From Bacteroidota bacterium (GTDB lineage: Bacteria; Bacteroidota; Ignavibacteria; Ignavibacteriales; Ignavibacteriaceae), in the NCBI GenBank assembly GCA_023433685.1, contig JAEYUD010000079.1:1-52401 (forward strand): 52,401 nt of DNA, written 5' to 3'. Numbering within the stretch: position 1 is the stretch's first letter; each line of letters opens with the position of its first letter. Both the position numbers and the translations under genes were made by a program. Under the pieces are notes generated by a model. It was not told where the DNA came from. It ran no database searches and saw only the letters and a program-made list of their open reading frames with translations. Positions 1 to 8,258 of the stretch are shown here, in pieces.

Positions 1-236
1 GTGAATGGGGTTTTGTTATTGCATCACCAGAGCTTTCATCAGAGGCACTTCATCAGAGATTTTTAGGTTTGAAAGTTGATGAGAAAAAAACACGATGGCT
101 TACACAGAGTGTATTACCTGGACTGATATCATTTGGAAAGCAACCGGGTTGGATAGTTGGAACTATAAAAGTAAATACACTGAAGGATCCCGTGCTCCAC
201 AAGTATTTTGAAGAAGGGGATTGGGGATTATATTGA
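1..236 (+). CDS. Spermidine synthase-like protein, C-terminal fragment
   Basis: An open frame enters from the window edge (first full codon at 3) and ends with TGA at 234-236, giving about 77 C-terminal residues. The start is outside the window. The fragment opens with EWGFVIASPELSS and ends with VNTLKDPVLHKYFEEG. The EWGF-type segment followed about 60 residues later by an N-x-L-x-x-P-V-L pattern resembles the end of polyamine aminopropyltransferases, notably the membrane-fused spermidine synthases. Family enzymes transfer an aminopropyl group from decarboxylated S-adenosylmethionine to putrescine. The catalytic part is not visible, so only relatedness can be claimed. It precedes the next gene by 30 bases and may be co-transcribed with it. 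Confidence 0.5.
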   Translation, partial: EWGFVIASPELSSEALHQRFLGLKVDEKKTRWLTQSVLPGLISFGKQPGWIVGTIKVNTLKDPVLHKYFEEGDWGLY

Positions 237-266
237 GAAGTAAATTACATTTCAGATGGATGGCTC

Positions 267-788
267 ATGTTTGAAGGTTTTTTCGGACCTATAATTGTTG
301 CTTTACTTAGAATTTGCGACGTTAGTTTTGGTACATTGCGAACCATACTGGTTGTCCAAGGTAAGAAATATCTTGCCGGTGTGGTAGGTTTCTTTGAAGC
401 CGCGATATGGGTTATCGCGGTCAGTCAGATATTTACTTATTTACACGATAACCCCTGGATGATACTGGGATATGCAACCGGATACGGACTGGGTAACATT
501 ATTGGTATATGGTTTGAGCAGAAGATCGGACTTGGTTTTGTTCAAATAAGCATCATTTCGCTCGAAAAATCGGAAGAAATAGCCGCGGAACTCCGCTCAT
601 CTGCTTTTGGTGTCACCATTCTTCCTGCTGTGGGACTTACAGGTAATGTTAATATGCTGATAACGGTGATTGACCGTAAGAAGCAAAAAGGATTGATGAA
701 ACTCGTGGAAATTATTGACCCTAAAGCATTTATATCAGTTCAATCTTCACTTCCATACAGGGGATACCGTCCCGGGGCGAGGATTTGA
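267..788 (+). CDS. UPF0316/DUF2179 membrane protein
   Basis: 173 residues. The N-terminal half is hydrophobic, with about three membrane segments (residues 1-25, 35-58, 62-85), including LRICDVSFGTLRTILVVQGK, typical of the DUF5698 part of UPF0316 proteins such as Bacillus YebE. The C-terminal half (about 95-165) is a soluble, ferredoxin-like DUF2179 domain. Length matches the family. Biochemical function is unknown; the DUF2179 fold is thought to bind small ligands. The ATG at 267 has a purine-rich GATGGATGG stretch just upstream. It lies between a polyamine-synthase-like tail and a phosphate transporter, which does not define its role. Confidence 0.85.
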   Translation: MFEGFFGPIIVALLRICDVSFGTLRTILVVQGKKYLAGVVGFFEAAIWVIAVSQIFTYLHDNPWMILGYATGYGLGNIIGIWFEQKIGLGFVQISIISLEKSEEIAAELRSSAFGVTILPAVGLTGNVNMLITVIDRKKQKGLMKLVEIIDPKAFISVQSSLPYRGYRPGARI

Positions 789-900
789 TCCTGATTTAAC
801 AATTTCTTAACACAATCGAACAGAATACCGGCGACTCAATTTTGTAGTTTTACCCGTCAAGATTTAATTTCTTGGCATTTTCATAACAATTGAGAGTCTG

Positions 901-2514
901 ATGGAAACATACTACTTAATTATTGTAGCTGTTCTTTTTATTTTGGCTATTTCTGACCTGATCTTTGGCGTTGCCAATGATGCAGTTAATTTCCTAAATT
1001 CGGGGATCGGTTCAAAGGTTGCTCCCCGACACATCATTTTGATAGTTGCAAGTCTTGGAGTACTTGGCGGAGCGTTATTCTCCAGTGGCATGATGGAAGT
1101 GGCGCGGAAGGGGCTTTTCCACCCGGAAATGTTCACCTTCGCTCAGATCATGGGTCTGTTTGTCGCCGTTATGTTCACCGATGTCCTTCTGCTTGATCTA
1201 TATAACACTTTTGGTCTTCCCACCTCAACTTCAGTATCACTTGTATTCGGTTTGCTTGGTGCTGCGTTAGGCACAGCAACATTTAATGTGCTTTCCTCAT
1301 CGGGTAGTATAGAGACTGTGATGACCTACATCAATTCCGATCGTGCTTTCGTGATAATAAGTGGAATATTTCTTTCGGTGATCATCTCATTTACGGCTGC
1401 TATCTTAGTGCAGTTTTTAGTTCGTATGGTCTTCACTTTTGATTACAAGGAAAAGATGAAGAGATATGGTGCAATTTTCGGTTCGGTTTCGTTTACATTG
1501 ATCACTTATTTTCTGTTTACGAAGGGTCTAAAGGGTTCAGTTTTTGAAAATCAGAACTTTGCCATTTGGATCACGGAGCACAAAGTTGAGAGCCTGCTAT
1601 ATTCTCTCGGAACGTGGTTTGTGGTTTTTGTGATCCTTAATAATGTTATTAAAATAAACATCTTCAAGCCGATTGTGCTCGCCGGTACTTTCGCGCTCGC
1701 GTTTTCATTTTCAGCCAACGATCTGGTAAACTTCATTGGTGTTCCGCTTGCAGGGTTCCAGGCATTCAGAAGTGTCACCTTTGATGGAGATCCCTCAGGT
1801 ACGATGATGAACTCGTTGCTTGAGCAGGGCGCAGTTCCTTTTGCAATACTATTGGTTTCGGGAATTGTTATGATCGGAACCATTTGGGTTTCAAAAAAGT
1901 CAAACACTGTGACCAAAACTGAAGTTAATCTCGCACGTCAGGGGAAAGGGAAGGAAAAATTCAAGAAGTCGATTATTGCCAAAAACGTGGTTAATTTCAA
2001 TTACTTTCTTCTTGACATGGCGAGAATGCTGGCTCCCGCAATGGTAAGGAACTGGATAAACTCCCGTTTCGATACTTCAAAGTACAATCCACAGCCGGGA
2101 TTTGATGGTAAATTGCCTGCATTCGATCTTCTGAGGGCATCAGTTAATCTCGTGATCAGTTCCAGCCTCATCTCATTCGGTACCTCATTAAAACTTCCTC
2201 TATCCACTACCTTCGTTACATTCATTGTTGCAATGGGTACTTCTCTTTCAGACAGGGCCTGGGAGAAAGACAACATTGTTAATCGTGTAAGTGGTGTACT
2301 GACCGTTGTTGGAGGTTGGTTTCTTACCGCGGTGATCGCTCTGATGATCTCATTTGTTTTTGCCCTTATAATCGCGGCGGGTGGTATGGCAGCAATTATG
2401 ACCATTCTGGCATTCGCGGGATATATGATCTTCAGAACGCATAAATATCATGGCGAGAAGGTCAGAAAAGAAGAAGCAAAAGAAGAAGAAAAGGAAATTG
2501 GTCTTAACACTTGA
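901..2514 (+). CDS. Inorganic phosphate transporter, PiT family
   Basis: 537 residues, a polytopic inner-membrane protein. Both copies of the duplicated PiT signature are visible: VANDAVNFLNSG near residue 24 and SANDLVNFIGVP near residue 270. Each lies in a hydrophobic half, as expected for cation-coupled symporters of inorganic phosphate (PF01384). A long hydrophilic insert around residues 340-420 separates the halves, and the C-terminus is a charged Lys/Glu-rich tail; both occur in the longer Bacteroidota-type members. No DUF47/PhoU-like partner gene lies beside it. A strong intrinsic terminator follows the stop, so the transcription unit ends here. The 112-base upstream gap could hold its promoter; CAATTTTG at 837-844 is a one-mismatch match to a Bacteroidota -7 box. 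Confidence 0.93.
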   Translation: METYYLIIVAVLFILAISDLIFGVANDAVNFLNSGIGSKVAPRHIILIVASLGVLGGALFSSGMMEVARKGLFHPEMFTFAQIMGLFVAVMFTDVLLLDLYNTFGLPTSTSVSLVFGLLGAALGTATFNVLSSSGSIETVMTYINSDRAFVIISGIFLSVIISFTAAILVQFLVRMVFTFDYKEKMKRYGAIFGSVSFTLITYFLFTKGLKGSVFENQNFAIWITEHKVESLLYSLGTWFVVFVILNNVIKINIFKPIVLAGTFALAFSFSANDLVNFIGVPLAGFQAFRSVTFDGDPSGTMMNSLLEQGAVPFAILLVSGIVMIGTIWVSKKSNTVTKTEVNLARQGKGKEKFKKSIIAKNVVNFNYFLLDMARMLAPAMVRNWINSRFDTSKYNPQPGFDGKLPAFDLLRASVNLVISSSLISFGTSLKLPLSTTFVTFIVAMGTSLSDRAWEKDNIVNRVSGVLTVVGGWFLTAVIALMISFVFALIIAAGGMAAIMTILAFAGYMIFRTHKYHGEKVRKEEAKEEEKEIGLNT

Positions 2515-2542
2515 TCTTACGATCTCATTAATTGGTAACTTA

Positions 2543-2569
2543 AAGCCGTGCGAACCACGGCTTTTTTTT
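2543..2569 (+). terminator. Intrinsic terminator after the phosphate transporter gene
   Basis: An 8-bp stem (AAGCCGTG/CACGGCTT) with a 5-base loop is followed by an uninterrupted T run to 2569. It sits 28 bases after the stop codon of the phosphate transporter gene. Confidence 0.9.
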
Positions 2570-2673
2570 CGTTAACACCCCCAAACAGTAGGGTTTTCGA
2601 GCAAAATACTTATTTTTGGATATGTATAAAAATGTAATATGTTATTTGTATATAAACTAAATCTAAATAATTC

Positions 2674-3945
2674 GTGAAAAATATATTTACCATCGCACTT
2701 CTTTTAATTTCTTTACATAGCACAACTGTTTTCGGTCAGGACGAGGAAAATTCATCTTCCATCGACACACTTACGATACGTGACGCGATAAAGTGTGCCT
2801 CCATGCATCATCCCGGTCTGCTACAGTTACGTTCTGAAATACTCGCTCTAAAAGGAGCCCGTAAAGCAAACAGCGGTTTGGCTGATCCCGTGATCTCGTA
2901 CGCGAGGGAGGGAATGGGAGACCCATCATTTTCAGACTTCAGTGAGCAAAGATTGGGCATTTCGCAGGAGATCAAATTCCCCGGTTTTACTTCAAAAACC
3001 AATTCTGTATTTTCGAGCAAGATCGAAGCACTCGAACTTGGATACAGGAACCGTGAACTACAGTTGAGGGAAGAAGTCAAAAAGAAATATGCTGAACTTC
3101 AGCTTGGTCTCGAAAAACTTAATTTTTCAAGAAATGAATTCGGAATTGTCACAACAGTGCACTCTGTTGTTCAGGAGAAGTACAGATCGGGTGAGGCAAC
3201 CCGTCTCGACCTGTTAAAGGCAAAAATAAACATGGAAGAGGCTTCCAATCTAATTTCTGAAGCGCAATTTGCTGTTCACAACGCCCGGTATTCGTTATTT
3301 AATCTTATAGGTTTGGAGACGGAAGGGCAGAAATACTCCATTTCATTCCCTGACAGCTTGACATATCAGCCTGTTACAATTTCACAGGATGAAATACTTT
3401 CCACGTTTTACGAAATGCCGGGGGTTCTTTCAAAAATGAAAATGATCGATGCCTCAACCAACGAAGTTGCCGCCGCGAGGCAGACTTTTTACCCGGACAT
3501 AAAACTCAATCTTTTCGGGCAAAACATCGGTACCGGTTTTAAATCGATCGGACTGGAAGTTGGGTTCACTGTTCCTCTGTGGTTCAACAGTAACCAAAAC
3601 GGAATGATCGAGGAAGCTGAAGCCAGACTTTCCGGTGCCCGTGAGAGTTATCGTGAAGAATTGCTTCTAATGAAAAAAGAGGTGGAGATAGCCTGGCATG
3701 GTTATGAAGCCGCCAAACAAAACCTTGATCGTTACACTAACGGAATACTTCGCGACAGCAAGGAACTGCTTGATCTGACAACAGAAGGGTACAAGCTTGG
3801 AGAAATCGATTTTCTCAATCTGCTTGAAGCACAGCGAACCTACCTGACAAGTTCACAGAACTACTACAACTTCCTGCTTGAGTATCATTTCAGATTGATA
3901 GAACTTGAGAAATTTTCCGCAAAAGAGTTTTTATATAACGAGTGA
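2674..3945 (+). CDS. TolC-family outer-membrane efflux channel (CzcC/CusC type)
   Basis: 423 residues beginning at a GTG codon. It has a signal peptide (MKNIFTIALLLISLHSTTVFG) and two outer-membrane efflux protein repeats (about 40-215 and 230-410) rich in long coiled-coil helices, as in TolC-family trimeric channels. It is the first gene of a three-gene set with an adaptor and a Czc-type RND pump, so it should be the outer-membrane exit duct for metal cations. Its stop overlaps the earliest possible adaptor start. TATTTTTG at 2611-2618 fits the TAnnTTTG promoter box of Bacteroidota, but no paired -33 element was found, so a promoter there is only possible. Confidence 0.88.
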   Translation: MKNIFTIALLLISLHSTTVFGQDEENSSSIDTLTIRDAIKCASMHHPGLLQLRSEILALKGARKANSGLADPVISYAREGMGDPSFSDFSEQRLGISQEIKFPGFTSKTNSVFSSKIEALELGYRNRELQLREEVKKKYAELQLGLEKLNFSRNEFGIVTTVHSVVQEKYRSGEATRLDLLKAKINMEEASNLISEAQFAVHNARYSLFNLIGLETEGQKYSISFPDSLTYQPVTISQDEILSTFYEMPGVLSKMKMIDASTNEVAAARQTFYPDIKLNLFGQNIGTGFKSIGLEVGFTVPLWFNSNQNGMIEEAEARLSGARESYREELLLMKKEVEIAWHGYEAAKQNLDRYTNGILRDSKELLDLTTEGYKLGEIDFLNLLEAQRTYLTSSQNYYNFLLEYHFRLIELEKFSAKEFLYNE

Positions 3946-3959
3946 ATACTGAGTACAGA

Positions 3960-5123
3960 ATGAATAAATTACAATTACTTTTCGGTCTTATGGTCATTTC
4001 AATTCTGCTTATTGGCTGCTCTGAAGAGAAAACAGATAAGAAGCCGGTTAAAAAGGACACATCGAGAAAATATAAAGAGATAATCTTAACCGCTGAACAA
4101 CAATCACTTCTGAAGATCAAAGTTGCAAAAATCGAGAAAAAGAATCTTGCTTACACGCTCGTTGTGCCGGCTACGGTATTGCCGGCACCCACTAACATAG
4201 CAAAAGTGAGTTCGCCAATTAACGGGCGCATTTCCCGGGTATTCAAAAACGAAGGAGACCGGGTAAGAAAAGGGGAAGTGGTGTGCGAACTTGAGAGCCT
4301 TGAATTCGCGGATCTTATAGCTGAGTACATAAAATCGAAATCGGAGTTCGCCTTCCAAGCGAGCCGTCTCGAGCGAAACATACAGCTTAAAGAAAAAGGG
4401 ATCAGCACTGAAAGTCGCCTCGAAGAGATAAAAGCCGATTACGAAAGGTCTGTTGCTGCCCTCGCGGCATCAAAGGCGAGACTCAGGTCAGTCGGCGTGC
4501 TCGAGAAAGAAATTGAAGGATACACTTCCACAAACATTAAAGATCCTGTTCTTAAGATTTACAGTCCCATGTCAGGTGTAATTAATGAAGATTTGATCGA
4601 TCCGGGTCAGGCAGTTACATCGTATCAGAACCTGCTCACAGTCGTTGATCTCTCCAGAGTTCAGATCAGAGGCTTTGTCGCCCCGGAGGATCTAAAGTCG
4701 GTAAACACAGGCGACAAATTTATAATCTACTCGCGTGATGAACCCGATAACTCTCTTGAGGGAAGGATCACCAACATAAATCCGGCGCTGGATCAGGTGA
4801 ATAAAGCCATTACTATTAATTCGATCCTGCCTACAAAAAAGGAATGGCCAAAACCGGGTTTGATACTCAGGATGGAAATATCAACCGGAACAGAACAACC
4901 CGTGATCGGGATACCGGTTGATGCCGTGATCTATCAAGGCGAAGAGCCTTATGTATTTGTGAAAAAAAGTGACAAGACATTTATCCTTCGTCCCGTTAGA
5001 ATAGAAAGATCAACCGGGAAGATGATCATTCTTAAAGAAGGACTGAATGAAGGGGAAGAGATAGCAGTGAGTAATGTTTTCGATCTGAAAGCCCTCTCGC
5101 AAGGTGGAGAAGGGGGAGAATAG
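3960..5123 (+). CDS. RND efflux periplasmic adaptor, lipoprotein (CzcB-like)
   Basis: 387 residues from the ATG at 3960. This start places a lipoprotein signal at the N-terminus (lipobox L-I-G-C, Cys20). The GTG at 3942 would add six residues in front and is less likely. A barrel-sandwich (lipoyl-like) half-motif VSSPINGRISRVFKNEGD lies near residue 85 and its partner YSPMSGVINEDLIDPGQAV near 200, with an alpha-hairpin between them, then beta-barrel and membrane-proximal domains. This is the HlyD/CusB membrane-fusion architecture. The protein should bridge the inner-membrane pump downstream (6-base gap) and the TolC-like channel upstream. No His-rich metal-binding extension is present. Confidence 0.88.
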   Translation: MNKLQLLFGLMVISILLIGCSEEKTDKKPVKKDTSRKYKEIILTAEQQSLLKIKVAKIEKKNLAYTLVVPATVLPAPTNIAKVSSPINGRISRVFKNEGDRVRKGEVVCELESLEFADLIAEYIKSKSEFAFQASRLERNIQLKEKGISTESRLEEIKADYERSVAALAASKARLRSVGVLEKEIEGYTSTNIKDPVLKIYSPMSGVINEDLIDPGQAVTSYQNLLTVVDLSRVQIRGFVAPEDLKSVNTGDKFIIYSRDEPDNSLEGRITNINPALDQVNKAITINSILPTKKEWPKPGLILRMEISTGTEQPVIGIPVDAVIYQGEEPYVFVKKSDKTFILRPVRIERSTGKMIILKEGLNEGEEIAVSNVFDLKALSQGGEGGE

Positions 5124-5129
5124 ACCATA

Positions 5130-8100
5130 ATGCTGAAAGCAATAATCGACCTAAGTTTAAGGCAGAAATTTGTAGCTTTGTCTCTGATGCTGATGATGGC
5201 ATTCGGTGGTTGGTATTCACTAACGCACTTGCCGATCAACTCATTGCCTGATGTTACCCCGGTTCAGGTTCTTGTAATTACAAAATCAGGAAGATATTCA
5301 CCTTACGACGTGGAGAAATTGGTCAGTTATCCAATTGAAACCGCGATGAATGGTTTACCCGGAGTAAAACAGGTTAGATCTATCTCACAGTTCGGACTCT
5401 CAGCTGTGATAATCGAGTTTGAAGAAGACCAGGATATTTATTTTGCGCGTCAGATGGTATCACAGAGGTTGCAGAGTGTTCTTGACCAGCTTCCACCGGG
5501 TGTATCCACTCCAAATCTTGGACCTATTTCCACAGCTTTGGGTGAAATCTATCAGTATGTGGTAAAAGGGGAAGGTTACTCACTTACAGAACTCAGGACG
5601 ATTCAGGACTGGATGATAGCCCCACAGCTAAAAACAGTAAAAGGCGTTACTGAGATCAATTCGTTCGGCGGTTATGTAAAACAATATGAAGTGGTGATCA
5701 CTCCCGGAAAATTGCGGAGTTATGATATCGGATTCAAAGATATACAGGATGCAATTGCCAATAACAACAGTGTTTCGGGCGGTAACTATCTTGAACATAA
5801 CCGTGAGCAGTACATCATAAGGGGTTACGGGCAAATAAAGAACGCGGATGACATTTCAAAGATCATCGTAAAGAAATTCGCTGATCGTTCTGTTTCGATC
5901 GGTGATGTTGCTGATGTAAGGATAACCGAGCAGTTAAGGCAAGGCGGGGTAACCAAGGATGGAAAAGGGGAAGTGGTTACTGGAATCATTATGATGCTCA
6001 GAGGTGGTAACGGGAGAGAAGTAATTTCACAGATCGAGGAACGAATAGCCTCGGTGAATCAGAATCTTCCCAAGGGGGTTGTGGTAGAGAAGTTCTATGA
6101 TCAGTCGGATCTTGTTGACAGAACCACTTCCACCATTTTCACCAATCTTCTCGAAGGTGGCTTTTTCGTCATCGCGGTTCTTCTTTTGCTTTTGGGTGAA
6201 ATAAAAGGCGCTTTGATCGTTGCGTCTGTAATTCCATTTTCAATGCTTTTCGCCTTCATAGGAATGAGAGAATTTGGGCTTGCTGCCAATCTTATGAGTT
6301 TGGGAGCGATCGATTTTGGAATGGTCGTCGATGGGTCGGTGGTAATGGTTGAAAACCTTGTTACCAAGCTTCAGGCGAACAGGGATGGCGACAAACAAAA
6401 AATTCTAAGGGAGGCGGCTCACGAAGTGGCACGGCCGATCTTCTTTGGTGTATTGATAATCCTGATGGTTTATGTGCCGATCGCCACTTTTTCCGGTACC
6501 GAAGGGATATTGTTCAGACCGATGGCAATAACGGTGGCCACAGCAGTTTTTGGCTCGCTTATATTGGCTTTGGTGTACGTTCCCGCGGTTTCAGCAATTG
6601 TATTCAGGAAAGGTGTAAAAGTTAGACGTAACTATTTGATCGAATGGCTTAAACCTGTCTACAAAAAGCAACTCGAGCTGCATCTTGATAAAAAAGCCCT
6701 GGTTCTCGGTATCTCAACAATTGTCATCATCGCGTCGATAGCGATCGTTCCTTTCCTGGGAACTGAATTTTTGCCCGAACTTGACGAGGGTTCGATACTG
6801 ATCGAAGAGGTCCGGATGCCGAGTGTGACATTGAAAGAGTCGATGGATCGTGCCAATGAGCTCGCGAAGTATATAATGACAAACATTCCGGAGGTAAAAA
6901 CGGTTGTTCCCAAGACGGGCCGCTCCGATCTTGCGAACGATTGGATGGGTGTTCACCAAACTGATGTGTGGGTGGTGCTTAAACCTGTGAGTGAATGGCG
7001 TGACGGGATGACCAAGGAGAAGATTCAAGATCAGATAAGACCATTTCTTGAAAAGGAACCGGGACTTTCGTTCAACTTCACCCAACCGATCGCGATGCGC
7101 GTTGACGAGCTGACCTCGGGGGTGAAATCAGACCTCGCTGTGAAGATTTACGGCGATGATCTCGATAAATTGTCGAGAGTCGCTGAGAATATTGCTTCAA
7201 TTATTCCTGATATCGAGGGTACCGATAACTATTACGTTGAAAAACCATCCGGCCAGCCATACCTGACCATTGAGATCGACAGGGAAGCGATCTCGAAATA
7301 TGGATTGAATGTTGACGATGTGCAACAGGTTATCGAAACAGGAATTGGCGGCAATACTGCCGGTTCTGTCTATGAGGGACAAAAACGGTTTGATATTGTG
7401 GTCAGACTTCGTGAAGACTTCAGGCATTCATTTGATGATATTGGCAACATCCCGGTGCAATTGCCTTCCGGGGGTAACATTCCATTAAAGGAAGTTGCAA
7501 AAATTGCCAGTCAGGAAGGTCCACGCGAGATAGCGAGAGAGAATGGCTGGAGAAGGGTGATAGTTGGAGTCAATCTGGCCGGAAGGGATATCGGTTCTTA
7601 TGTAAGTGAGCTAAAATCAAGGATTGGAGAGAATGTTGAAATTCCCGCCGGATATTTCCTCCAGTATGGTGGTTCCTTTGAGGATCAACAGCGGGCAATG
7701 AATCACCTTTTGGTTGTGGTGCCGCTGGCAATACTGATTATCATTGGCTTGCTCTATCTTATGTTCGGCAAAATGAAATATGCCGGATTGATCTTTATGA
7801 ATTTACCTTACGCGCTTTCAGGCGGAATACTCCTGTTACTGGTGAGGGGATTGTATCTTTCCATCTCAGCGAGCATCGGATTCGTCGCCTTGTTTGGTGT
7901 GGCTGTGCTGAACGGAATTGTGCTTCTGGAACATTTGAATCATGTCAAGGAGAAGATTCCCGATCTGCGTCAGGCAGTTATTGAGGGCACTGCAGATCGT
8001 CTACGCCCTGTACTCATGACTGCATTAGTGGCAAGTTTTGGTTTTATACCGATGGCTTTCAATACGGGACCGGGATCGGAAGTGCAGCGTCCACTCGCCA

Positions 8101-8198
8101 CAGTGGTGATTGGTGGTTTGGTCACCTCCACACTCGCTACATTGATGTTACTTCCGGTGATCTACTACATAATTGAGAACAGGAAGAAGAATTCCTGA
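5130..8198 (+). CDS. czcA: Heavy-metal efflux RND pump, CzcA type
   Basis: 1022 residues with the RND layout of an N-terminal helix, a large periplasmic loop, a six-helix block, a second loop and six more helices. Membrane helix 4 carries DFGMVVDGSVVMVEN, giving Asp395, Asp401 and Glu408. Their spacing matches the essential proton-relay residues Asp402/Asp408/Glu415 known from CzcA. At the places where CusA has copper/silver-binding methionines, this protein reads GGNTAGS and GPREIARENG, which are closer to CzcA. I therefore infer export of divalent cations (Co/Zn/Cd/Ni) rather than Cu(I)/Ag(I). It is the last gene of the channel-adaptor-pump operon and ends in a bidirectional terminator. Metal specificity is not proven. 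Confidence 0.9.
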   Translation: MLKAIIDLSLRQKFVALSLMLMMAFGGWYSLTHLPINSLPDVTPVQVLVITKSGRYSPYDVEKLVSYPIETAMNGLPGVKQVRSISQFGLSAVIIEFEEDQDIYFARQMVSQRLQSVLDQLPPGVSTPNLGPISTALGEIYQYVVKGEGYSLTELRTIQDWMIAPQLKTVKGVTEINSFGGYVKQYEVVITPGKLRSYDIGFKDIQDAIANNNSVSGGNYLEHNREQYIIRGYGQIKNADDISKIIVKKFADRSVSIGDVADVRITEQLRQGGVTKDGKGEVVTGIIMMLRGGNGREVISQIEERIASVNQNLPKGVVVEKFYDQSDLVDRTTSTIFTNLLEGGFFVIAVLLLLLGEIKGALIVASVIPFSMLFAFIGMREFGLAANLMSLGAIDFGMVVDGSVVMVENLVTKLQANRDGDKQKILREAAHEVARPIFFGVLIILMVYVPIATFSGTEGILFRPMAITVATAVFGSLILALVYVPAVSAIVFRKGVKVRRNYLIEWLKPVYKKQLELHLDKKALVLGISTIVIIASIAIVPFLGTEFLPELDEGSILIEEVRMPSVTLKESMDRANELAKYIMTNIPEVKTVVPKTGRSDLANDWMGVHQTDVWVVLKPVSEWRDGMTKEKIQDQIRPFLEKEPGLSFNFTQPIAMRVDELTSGVKSDLAVKIYGDDLDKLSRVAENIASIIPDIEGTDNYYVEKPSGQPYLTIEIDREAISKYGLNVDDVQQVIETGIGGNTAGSVYEGQKRFDIVVRLREDFRHSFDDIGNIPVQLPSGGNIPLKEVAKIASQEGPREIARENGWRRVIVGVNLAGRDIGSYVSELKSRIGENVEIPAGYFLQYGGSFEDQQRAMNHLLVVVPLAILIIIGLLYLMFGKMKYAGLIFMNLPYALSGGILLLLVRGLYLSISASIGFVALFGVAVLNGIVLLEHLNHVKEKIPDLRQAVIEGTADRLRPVLMTALVASFGFIPMAFNTGPGSEVQRPLATVVIGGLVTSTLATLMLLPVIYYIIENRKKNS

Positions 8199-8200
8199 TA

Positions 8201-8241
8201 AAAAAAAAGAGGCTGCCCAATCCGGGCAGCCTCTTTTTTTT
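8201..8241. terminator. Bidirectional intrinsic terminator between two RND efflux operons
   Basis: A long hairpin: A-run plus GAGGCTGCCC, a 5-base loop (AATCC), then GGGCAGCCTC plus a T-run, with about 17 paired positions. The flanking A and T tracts let it work in both directions. It sits between the convergent stops at 8198 and 8259. Confidence 0.93.
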
Positions 8242-8258
8242 GTACAATATTGAGAGCT